A DNA stretch of 64,000 nt from CAYUMU01 sp964445985 (GTDB lineage: Bacteria; Planctomycetota; Planctomycetia; Pirellulales; S012-138). This document shows positions 33,792 through 43,200 of the stretch, piece by piece. Each line of letters begins with the position of its first letter. Position 1 is the stretch's first letter. The notes under the pieces were generated by a model. It saw only the letters and a list, made by a program, of their open reading frames with translations, was not told the DNA's origin and searched no databases. The translations under genes and the position numbers were made by a program. The DNA is taken from positions 1 through 64,000 of the forward strand of contig CAYUMU010000002.1 of assembly GCA_964445985.1 (NCBI GenBank), given 5' to 3'.

Positions 33792-34940
33792 GTGAAAAGA
33801 TATGCCTTGCCGCCGTTGGCCCTGTTGCTGGCTCTGGGGGGTGGTTCGCTGCTGGCCGCCGACAGGCCCGCGCTATCGTTCAAGAAGACGCAGCTCGATA
33901 CGGCGTTTCGGAGTGAAGGCGTGGCGGTGGGGGATTTTAATAGCGACGGGAAGCTGGACATTTCGGCCGGCAGCGTGTACTACGCGGCCCCCGATTGGAA
34001 GATGGTGGTGATTGGGGAGAAGGCCAACGAGTACGATCCCAAGAGCTATAGCACGTCGTTCCAGAACTTTGCGGAAGACCTGAACGGCGACGGCCGCGCC
34101 GATTTGATCGTGGTGGAATTCCCCGGCCGGCAAACGTGGTGGTTCGAGCAGCCGGCCAAGGCGAGCGAGCCTTGGAAGAAGCATGAGATCACGGCGGTGA
34201 CGAACAACGAAAGCCCTGCTTACCTGGATGTGGATGGCGACGGTCGCCGCGAGTTGGTGTGCAGCGTGGGCGAGAAGTTTGCCCTGCTGCGGCCCAGCAA
34301 AGACCCCTATGCTCCTTGGGACATTCAAACCATTTCGGAAGCCAACAGTGCCTGGGGTGGCAAGTTTTATCATGGGCTGGGGGCCGGCGACATCAACGGC
34401 GACGGCCGCAACGACATTGTGATTCCCAACGGCTGGTGGGAAGCCCCGGCCGACAACAAGGCCACGACTTGGAAGTTTCATCCGGCCGACCTCGGACCCA
34501 AGTGCGCGAACATGCACGTGTATGATTTTGATGGCGACGGCGATCAGGATGTGATCTCGAGCAGCGCCCACGATTTCGGGATTTGGTGGCACGAGCAAAC
34601 GCCGGACGGCTTTGTGCGGCACGACATCGACCGCGGCTTCTCGCAAACGCACGCCTTGGAAGTGGCCGACATTAACGGCGACGGCAAGCCAGACTTTGTG
34701 ACCGGCAAGCGCTGGTGGGCTCACGCCCAGGGCGACCCCGGCGGGGACGACCCGGCCGTGCTGCACTGGTTCGAGTTCCAACCCCGCGACGGCAAGCCGC
34801 AGTGGATTTCGCACCAGATCGACCACAACAGCGGGGTGGGCACGCAGTTTGAGATTGCGGACATCAATGGCGATGGGCTGTTGGATATTGCGATTGCCAA
34901 CAAGAAGGGCGTGTTTGTGTTTGAGCAGCAGCGGGAGTAG
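33792..34940 (+). CDS. Secreted VCBS/FG-GAP repeat protein
   Basis: Exported beta-propeller of 382 aa. GTG 33792 starts a signal peptide (VKRYALPPLALLLALGGGSLLAAD); the frame is open further upstream but without a signal. The mature part has about seven FG-GAP/VCBS blades, each with a calcium-loop DxDxDG-type motif: DFNSDGKLDI, DLNGDGRADL, DVDGDGRREL, DINGDGRNDI, DFDGDGDQDV, DINGDGKPDF and DINGDGLLDI. Such proteins are abundant in planctomycetes and are thought to bind ligands or polysaccharide at the cell surface. It is divergent from the PLP enzyme. Confidence 0.9.
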   Translation: MKRYALPPLALLLALGGGSLLAADRPALSFKKTQLDTAFRSEGVAVGDFNSDGKLDISAGSVYYAAPDWKMVVIGEKANEYDPKSYSTSFQNFAEDLNGDGRADLIVVEFPGRQTWWFEQPAKASEPWKKHEITAVTNNESPAYLDVDGDGRRELVCSVGEKFALLRPSKDPYAPWDIQTISEANSAWGGKFYHGLGAGDINGDGRNDIVIPNGWWEAPADNKATTWKFHPADLGPKCANMHVYDFDGDGDQDVISSSAHDFGIWWHEQTPDGFVRHDIDRGFSQTHALEVADINGDGKPDFVTGKRWWAHAQGDPGGDDPAVLHWFEFQPRDGKPQWISHQIDHNSGVGTQFEIADINGDGLLDIAIANKKGVFVFEQQRE

Positions 34941-35064
34941 GAGGGGCTGGTAGCTGGCAATCAGCCCCCAGGCAAATCGCCACTCAAACCCAAACGACTT
35001 ACGACGAGCGTGCGCATAAACCGGTAAAAATCGCCCCGGATTGCAAAACATAAAAAATACATAT

Positions 35065-35092
35065 TTGTACGCATGTACACTATGTGTATACT
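35065..35092 (+). promoter_or_regulatory. Predicted sigma70-type promoter
   Basis: TTGTAC (35065-35070) and TATACT (35087-35092) with a 16-base spacer, in an unusually AT-rich patch. The spacer contains the inverted repeat TACAC-TAT-GTGTA, a possible operator. It precedes the small gene at 35173 by about 75 bases. Confidence 0.5.
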
Positions 35093-35172
35093 AGGCCCAC
35101 ACGCGGCGACAGGGCTCCCAGGGCTGGCTGAAACGGAGCCCGACCGCGCAACGCAAACCAATCGGGCCAAAG

Positions 35173-35517
35173 ATGTTGCATTTCGATTCCTACCCCTCCG
35201 AGCGCTGCCAAATCCCACCTCAGGCTGTCGACCAGGCTTGTTCAGCGCTCTCCTCCCTGCCGGCCGGCGTCGCGGAGTGGACACTTCGCGACGCTGGCCC
35301 GGCCGGCAAGCCGATTTGGGCCGAGTTTTTGGTGGAGGACTTCCGCCATCCCCTCCGCGACCTGGCCGCCCGCCTGCGTGCGGCGGCAGAAGAGGTCGAC
35401 CGTCTGCGACATTCGGCCGGCGGCGGCGCGCGTGTCCACGCGCGCCGCCGCGTTCTTAACCGCGGCGGCGGGGCTGCCACGGCTCCCCGAGCGGAACCCA
35501 CCAGCCCGCTCGATTGA
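35173..35517 (+). CDS. Small hypothetical protein
   Basis: 114-residue protein, not recognised. It begins MLHFDSYPSERCQIPP and has a hydrophilic, probably helical middle (DLAARLRAAAEEVDRLR) and a basic tail (ARVHARRRVLN). Codon usage follows the host pattern. It is the first frame after a good promoter and its stop is 41 bases before the zinc-ribbon gene, so these are probably one transcript. Confidence 0.5.
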   Translation: MLHFDSYPSERCQIPPQAVDQACSALSSLPAGVAEWTLRDAGPAGKPIWAEFLVEDFRHPLRDLAARLRAAAEEVDRLRHSAGGGARVHARRRVLNRGGGAATAPRAEPTSPLD

Positions 35518-35558
35518 TTGACTTCGGTTCGGTCCTGTCCTTGATCAAGGGTGCTGCC

Positions 35559-35921
35559 ATGGATTCATTCGCCGATTTGTGCTGCGCGCAGTGCGGCTCG
35601 CAAGCAATTGCTCACTTTCAAAACGACCAGCTTCACTGGCGAAACCGCTGCCAACGCTGTGGCCAAGAATCGGACTACGTGCCCACCCAGGCGGAAATCG
35701 CCGCCGCCTGCCAGGCCATTCGGGCAGCCCGCCCCTGGCAAACGCAAAGCGACGAAGAAGAACGCATGCTCCGCCTCGCCGAGGCCATGTGGGAAACCGA
35801 CGACGACTTCATGGAAGACGACGAAGCCCCCGACGAAGCCCCCGACGAGGCCCCCGACGAGGCCCCCAACCAGGCCAGCACTCGCAGCCTGCCAACCATG
35901 TTGCACCGCCAGGCAGGTTAA
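35559..35921 (+). CDS. Zinc-ribbon protein with EAPD repeats
   Basis: 120-residue protein. A zinc ribbon lies near the N-terminus (CCAQCGSQ then NRCQRCGQE), followed by an acidic helical region. The tail has four tandem four-residue DEAP units, encoded by a perfect 12-base DNA repeat around 35820-35865 that is likely prone to copy-number change. Start ATG 35559 follows AAGGGTG; a TTG at 35514 overlapping the previous stop would add 15 residues. The function is unknown; a transcription- or RNA-associated role is only suggested by the ribbon. Confidence 0.6.
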   Translation: MDSFADLCCAQCGSQAIAHFQNDQLHWRNRCQRCGQESDYVPTQAEIAAACQAIRAARPWQTQSDEEERMLRLAEAMWETDDDFMEDDEAPDEAPDEAPDEAPNQASTRSLPTMLHRQAG

Positions 35922-36200
35922 CTCTAACAAGCGGATACCTTCCACATTCAATGCTGGTTGCTGGTTGCTGGGGGCTGGTGGCTGGGAGTTGGTGGTTAAT
36001 CACTGGCAGTTGGACGTCGTCTTACAATGCCCCGATTTGCAATTTTCATTTTTCAATTTGCAATCCCATCCGCCCCGGCCCCGCCAAACAACAACCGATC
36101 TGAGTCTTCAACTCCGCGCTCCGCACTTCATCCAACACCGCGTTCCGCATTCCGAACTTCTTCCCCCGCTCTGAACTCCGCACTTCCCCAGAGACTTTCC

Positions 36201-36863
36201 ATGTACTTCCTCAGCATGATCCGCGCGCAGCAGGTACGGCATCTCGGTTCGCAAGGCGAAACCTCCAAGAACATTGCCTATCAACTGGGCATGACGGAAA
36301 GCGAGGTCACCCGCATTCGCCGTGGCCTCACCTCCGGCACCGAGCGGGTAGAAATGGACCCGCCTCTGGCCTGGCCCTCCGCTCGCCGTCAGGCTCGCGA
36401 TCAGCAACTGCCGGTCTTTCGAATCGAAGCCGATCCGCCGCCGGCCTCGGTGGTCTGGTGCCCTCGCTGCCGCTGCCATGTGATTCCGCCCTGCCAATGC
36501 TGTCGGGTGGCCGCCTATCGCCAGCATCAATCGCTTCGCGCCGACGCCGGCGTCAGGCCAGCCCAGGGCTCGCCGCATTCCCGCGACCGACTCGCTCGGA
36601 CCCAGCCCATTCCGCGAGCGCCCATCCCGCCCGAGCGGGCCGGGCCGGCCGCCCCACACGACCCGCGCCTGAACCAAGGCGTGGGTGAACTGGCCATCCC
36701 CAACCGCCTGGTCGGCTACCTGGCCCAGCACGACGTGCTCACGGTGGGCCAACTGTTGAACTGCACCCCCAGTTGGCTGCTGAGCCTCCCCAACCTGGGC
36801 CGCCGATCGCTGAATCAAATCTACGCCGCGCTCGAACAAATCGGGTTCCACCGCCAACCGTAG
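36201..36863 (+). CDS. HTH protein with RpoA alpha-CTD-like domain
   Basis: 220-residue predicted DNA-binding protein. Residues 1-45 hold a resolvase/sigma-like helix-turn-helix (QQVRHLGSQGETSKNIAYQLGM, quoted in part, then TESEVTRIRRGL). The middle has a small cysteine cluster (CPRCRCHVIPPCQCC), possibly a zinc site. The C-terminal 60 residues (LVGYLAQHDVLTVGQLLNC, then LSLPNLGRRSLNQIYAALEQ) closely resemble the helix-hairpin-helix C-terminal domain of RNA polymerase alpha, which binds UP elements and activators. I took the ATG at 36201 because the open frame upstream is low-complexity. It may be a regulator that mimics or recruits polymerase. Confidence 0.7.
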   Translation: MYFLSMIRAQQVRHLGSQGETSKNIAYQLGMTESEVTRIRRGLTSGTERVEMDPPLAWPSARRQARDQQLPVFRIEADPPPASVVWCPRCRCHVIPPCQCCRVAAYRQHQSLRADAGVRPAQGSPHSRDRLARTQPIPRAPIPPERAGPAAPHDPRLNQGVGELAIPNRLVGYLAQHDVLTVGQLLNCTPSWLLSLPNLGRRSLNQIYAALEQIGFHRQP

Positions 36864-37216
36864 GCGAAACCTTGCCGAGACGGGCCACTTCAGGTTCTAA
36901 AAAATCCGGTGGGCCAGTGATCTTGAAAAACATTTGCTGACAGCACAAAAGTTTTTACTTGAAGCGGCGGAGATGCTAATTTGTCACCCAGTGCCGGAGG
37001 GGCGAACGAAGGCATCACTTCCTTAGGCAACGCCGCTTCGGCAAATTGTTCCGTTTGATACCTCCGCGGCGATTCTCCGCGCTTCGATTCGGAAGTCCCT
37101 CCACCCTTCCCGATCGCCCGCGGTGATTCGCCGGATAGAGATCGATCCATTCACATCAGCAAGTCCGCGGATATCGCTGGGGCACTGATTTCCCCCTTCA
37201 GGGAGTGGCGAAAGCA
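36864..37216. other. Upstream region of the giant repeat protein
   Basis: 353 bases with no convincing gene. An AT-rich patch at 36895-36985 is the likely promoter area of the next gene, but no clean -35/-10 pair stands out. GGGAG at 37201-37205 is the probable ribosome site. Confidence 0.4.
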
Positions 37217-40200
37217 ATGATTGGCAAATTGCAACGGTTGGGCCGAATTTTCGGTTTCTTGTTCCCTCGCCCCCGGTTTGCGACTTGCCGCAAACAGCTT
37301 GGGGCCGCGCTGGCCCTGGGCGCGCTGGCCCTGGTTTGCATCGCGCCCCTCACGGCCCAGGCCGGGCAATACCGTCCCCGCGTCTGGACCTCCGCCGACG
37401 GCAATTTCACGCTCACCGCCACCCTGGTTGAAGTGCAAGCAGACCAGGTCGTGGTGGAACGCGCCGGCGGAGGCCGAATCACCGTGCCGCTGGCCAAGCT
37501 CAGCGCGGCCGATCAGGCCTACGTGCAGTCGCAAACCGCCCCGCCCGCTCCCAAAGCGAACGTTCCCAACACCCCTCCCAACTCGCCGGACCCGGCACTC
37601 CCAGGCAGTGCCACGCCTGCGCCTGGCACGGGTTTACCCACGACGGGCACAGGCTTGCCTGCCATGGGCACTGGCCCCGCGAGTCTCCCCGGCTCGGTCA
37701 ATCAGCGGCCACCGCGGTTGCGGCAAATGCCAGGCGTAGCGCCATCGCCGTTCACGCCGCTGAGCACGCTCAAAGGCCACGCCGCGCCGGTGGCCTCCAT
37801 TGCCTTTTCGCTCGATGGCAGCCGCGTGGTGAGTTGCAGCCTCGACGGCCAAACTCTTGCCTGGGAAACCCAGTCGGGCCAGCAGTTGGGCCAGTTCGCC
37901 GAACGGGGCACAGGGCCGATTCTCTCGGTCGGCGTCTCGCCCGACAATCGCTGGGCCCTGCTGGGCGACGACACCGGCAAGGTCTCCATCTGGGATATTT
38001 CCACCGGCAAATCGATCCGCGTTTTTAACCATCTGACGGCCCCCATTCGATCGGTGGCAATCTCCGACGATGGCCGCTTGATTTCGGCGGTGGACTGCAG
38101 CAACGGATACTTCCAGCAGCCCTTGGAGGGGGGCAAAGCCAACATCTTCGCCACGCGGAAATCCCTCAGTTTTGACCAGAGCGCCATCTCTCCCAGGGGT
38201 GAATTCGCGCTGATGGCCGGCATGCAGGCGGCCGGCGTTAGCTTTTTGAACCAGCCGGGCGAAGACCCGCAATCCAGGCGAGTGCTGCGAGGCGAAGCCG
38301 ACGTGCGGAGGGCGGCCGCCTGCGATCGTTACGCGGCCGTGGTCTCCTCCCGCGGCTACTACCGCTTGTACCGCGTGGAAGACATCCGCCGCGATAATAC
38401 CATTGGCGAGTTCTATCTTTGCCATCGGGCGATCACGCCCATCATCTGGTCGCGGCACGTCGCCCTCACGCGCGACAGCCAGCACTTGATTCTGATGGAC
38501 CCCTACGAAGGTTGCGTGGAGTTCACGCATACCGATTTCCCCGGCGTTTCCCAACTGGTGCAAACGCCCGCCCTGCCAGGGAACCTGCGCGCCGCGGCCA
38601 TCAGCCCCGATGGTCTCACCTACGCGTTCGGCTTTGCCGACGGCTCAATCTCGGTGTGGAAGCTGGCCGAAATCCCCCTGGCCGCGGAAGCGGCCCTGCA
38701 CCTCAAAGCCAGCGCCCTGTTGCAGCAGCGCGCCTATACCGAGCTCGATGCCCTGGCCGAGCAGGTGCTCAAGGCTCCCCGCCAGGCAGGCCAGGAAGAC
38801 GGCCAACGCCGGTTCCGCGACCTGGCATTCGAGCTGTCGTCGGGCCGCTGGTACGTGACCGACCAGCCCGGCTACCACGAAGAGCTACTCGATTGGACCC
38901 GCCAACGACCCGAGTCGGTGTTCGCGCAGCTAGCGCTCAGTATTCATTTGCTCGGCTTGGGCTGGCCCGATGGTCTTTCCGATCTTACCGACGAAGCCGC
39001 CGAGGCCCAGGGCGAACTGAAACGCGAGTTCCTCGAGCAAGCCCGCGACAAACTGCTGGCCATCCTCCAGCGCAACGACGCCCCGCTGCTTACCTGGGAC
39101 GTGCTGGCGCTCGTCGCCCGCGGCCTGGACTGGAAGCCCGCGCAGTTGGAACCTTACTTCGCACGGCTCCGGCAGCGGGCGCCCGACTACCACCTGGCCG
39201 ACGCCCTCGTGGCCCTCACCCGCTCGCCGCAATTCGGCGGCGAAGTCGGAGCCGCGGCCGACTACGCCACTCAAGTGGCCGACAGCCTCGGCGGAGACAA
39301 CGGCGACATGGCCTACGCCCAAATCGGGCTGGTGCTGAAGCGCCGCGTGAAAACAGAACAGTACTTTCCCACCAGCCGCATCCGCTGGCCTCGCCTCAAG
39401 CGCGGCCTGCAACTGCTTGCCGATCGCTACCCCCACGATCGCGAATTGCTGCGCACCGGCTTGCACCTCGCCTGGGATCAAGAAGACAACGAAGCCGGCC
39501 TGTTTCTTCTCGGCAAGCTCGACGAGCGCTTCCCGCACTGGCAGTTCGCCGTGCCCAATAACAGCTTGGAATACCAGTACGTGCACGATTGGGCTCGCGG
39601 GCTGACCCCGCCCGCCCAACCGGCGCCTCGGCCCGACCTGCTTCCGCTGGAGCTCGCCAAGGGCGAGCAGGTGCGAACCATCGATCAGCTCCTCAATTTT
39701 AAGCCCACCCCGCCCGCCTCGCCGCTCACCGAGCGATACCGGCTGGTCAAGCGAGATCAGCAGTGGAAGCTGCATCCCCTGCGAATCCATGCCATGGCTT
39801 ACACGCCCGACGGCCAGTACCTGGCCGCGGGCGATGCCGACGGCAATATCCAAATTTGGGATGCCGCCGCCCAAAAGGTGCTCGATGTTTACCCCGGCCA
39901 TGGCGAAATGATCGCCTCCTTGGCCTGGAGCGGCGATGGCCAAACGCTGTTCGCCACCACCACCGACCACGTGCTCCGCGGCTGGCAGCAAGGCGCAGGC
40001 CTGATTCTCGACACCCATCAGCACTCGTTCAAACTGCTCACGGCGGGCCGCCGCGCCATTTCCCTCGGCAAATCCCACGTTTTTTGGGATGCCGCCAGCT
40101 TGCAGCCCACCAAAATGATTCAAACGCCTCCCGGCCCCGGCTTCGCGATTTCGTTCGATGGCCGGATGGTGGCCACTTCAACCTCGGGCCAGATCGAGTT

Positions 40201-43200
40201 CCATGCCGAGCCCGGCGTCCAGGTTCCCTACAATCCCATCGCAATCGGGCGAAACAATGTCGCCAACCGCATGGCCTGGTCGCGCGATGGCTCGTTGTTC
40301 GCTTATCACGATGAAACAAATCTCGTGGTCATCGAGTGGAAGACCGGCCGCGTGCTGAGTGCCCTGGAGCTGAAATGGGCGGTCGGCGAAACGCTGTTCT
40401 TCATGCCCGACAATCGCACGCTCGTCTATGGCACGCTAAAAGAACTGATCACGATCGACGCCCTGGGAGGCTTCGTGCTCGACACCTGGCCCTTTGTCGG
40501 CGAGCCGGTGCTTTCGCCCGACGGCAATACCCTGATTAGCTCCAGCAACGATCAGCCGGTGATTTATTCGGTGGAAAAATATCACGGGCCGCCAGTCACA
40601 CCGCCCCCAGCGGTGGCCGCGATGCCCAAGCCCAAGTTCACCAAATGGACTCCCGGTTCAGACGTGAACGTGGTTCCCACGTTGAAAACCCTTCCCGGCA
40701 CAACGTCCGCGGTCGCCGCCTGGCCAGCCCTCCCCCCGGCCGAAACAATTGCCGGCGGCGTGCCCAGCAGTTGGGAGCGCTACGGTTCGGCGCCGTATGC
40801 CTCGAAAGGGACCAAGGCGTTTTCTCCCGCGGGTTTGGTTGCGCACGCGGAGTACGATCGGCAGTCGGTGACCGTGCGCGATTACCGTAGCGGCAAGGTC
40901 GTTAGCGAAATTCCGCGAATCCAGCCTTCACGCCTGGCGCTGTCAGACGACGGTCAAACCCTGGCGGCCGCCTTTCCCAAGGGCCTGGCTCTGTTCAACG
41001 TCCAGTCGGGAAAGATCACCGCCCAATGCGAGTTGGAAACGTTCAGCGTGGAGAACCTGATCCTCCTGCCCAATGACCAGGGCCTGGTGGCCTGCAATTT
41101 CAAGGGGATCTTTCGCTTCCGACTGCCCGACTTGGAACTGGTGCACGCGTACGACATGAGCCCTGTGAACCGCCTTTCCGGCCATGTTCACGTCTCGCCC
41201 GCGGGTACCTGGCTCGCCGTCATGGCAACCATGCGCAACGATGCAGACCAGGTGCTGGTCTACAACACGGCGACGGGCGAACTGCACTCCAATGCCCGCC
41301 GCGGCTGGCTCTACGGGTTTTCGGCAGAAGACAGCCTGCTGGTCGCAAATCCTTATGTCGAGCATGTGAACTTTCTGACCGGCAAAGTCTCCAAAGCGAA
41401 AGATGAAACGGGTCAGTCGATTCGCCTGGATCGCAGTAGCGCGGGTCATTTCGATCCTGACTCGGGCCTGTTTTCCGTTTCCGTCGACGCCAACACCATC
41501 AGGCTATACCACTTGCCCACCAGCACGGTCAGCAACCTCTCCACGAACGAGAGCCATCAGGGTGCGGTTCTGCTGCCCGGCGGCGTGGCCGCGATCGTGC
41601 GCGTGGACAAGACGGCTCACTTCTACCGCCCCCAATGGGTGGAGCCCCCCGCCAAACCAAACATTGTGGCAACCCCACTCATGCGGCCCGCCCCGCGCGG
41701 GCCAGTCCCTCCGCGCGCTCGCCCCTTGCCGCCGGTGTTCCCTTGGCCCGCGCTGCCCGACCCGGTGGCGGGCGCCGATAAGCTGGCTGGCGAGTGGATC
41801 CAATACGGCGCCATCGCGCCGCGCAAAGGCTCCACCGTTACGGTGTCCCCCGCCGGATTGGCGGCCTATATCGACGCCCTCCGCCAGTCCATCCTGGTGT
41901 ACGATCTTCGCACCGGCCGGGTCGTGGGCGAAGTCCAGAATATCACGCCCCCAGGCAGGGTCCGCCTCTCGCCCGACGGCCTCGCCGTCGCCTATTTGTC
42001 CCCCGCCGGCGTGCAACTCTTCGAAATCCGCACCGGCCGGCAGAGCGCAGAACTCAAGCTCGATCGCGAAGCGGCCAAAGAGCTCCTGTTCCTGCCCGAC
42101 GGCAAACAGGCCGTCTTGGAAACCAAGTCGGGCGCCCGACTGCTGGACCTGGCGTCCATGAAAACCCTCCGGCAGTTTACCCAGGAAGAAAGCTCCTCTC
42201 GCGCCCTTTCGCCCGGCGGCAACTGGCTGGCGCTCGCATCCTCCAATGCTCCCCCCAAGGTCTCAATCTTCAACACCTCCACCGGCGAAGCGCTCCCACC
42301 CTTCTCGGGCAACTATCTTGCTGGCTTCCTCTCCGAAACCAGGCTGCTTTATAAGGACCAGATGGCCGCTGTCTTTGATATTGAAACACGCCGAGGGCAG
42401 CGACTCCCCGTGGAGGCCTCAGGCATCCCCAATGTCTCCTCGGCTTGCGTCGTCGAACCATCGTCGGGCCTGGTCGCCACCAATTACCCCGAAGGCAAGG
42501 TCACGATCTTTGATCTTAAATCTCGCGGCAGCACCGCATTCTCGATTGACGCCACACATCCCTACCTGCACTGGCTCGACCAGGGAGCCGCGCTCATCGT
42601 CGAGGCGGGTAACGAGGTGTGGTTTTACTCGCCCCCCCGCGGCCAATCGGGTTCCCAGCCCGCCCCGCCCACCGTCGCCCGCACCGAACCGGGCACGCCA
42701 GACGCGCTGGGCACATCAAGCAACCCCAACCCGGCAACCCCCTGGCCCGCCTTGCCGGCTGCCGAACCAGGCGTGAACGCCCTCAATGGCGAGTGGGTGA
42801 AGTACGGCGCCCTCACTCCCAAAAAGCGTTCCCCCGTGACCGTCTCCCCCAGCGGACTGGCCGTTTACATCGATGACGAGCGCCGGGCGATCCTGGTTCA
42901 TGACCTGCACTCGGGTAAACGCCATGGCGAAGTCCCCGTTACGGTCACCACCGGCGCGGGGCAAGTTTCTCCCGATGGCAAGCTGCTGACGCATTTTCAC
43001 GGCGGTGACCTCGATCTGTACCTTGTGGCCACGCGGCAGCGCATCGGCCAATGGAGGCAAGACGGGCTCTCGTTCCGGGGGCTCTCCTTCCTGCCCGACA
43101 GCCAGCACGTGCTGGTGGCGACAACCGTCGGCGTGCGGCTGCTGAGCTTGCCAGGCCTGGAAACGGTTCGCGAGTTTTCCCAACAAGAATCGTCGCACCT

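Noticed and set aside
33873..35051. 392-residue frame opposite the VCBS gene
   Set aside because: Antisense shadow; the sense strand carries seven calcium-loop motifs.
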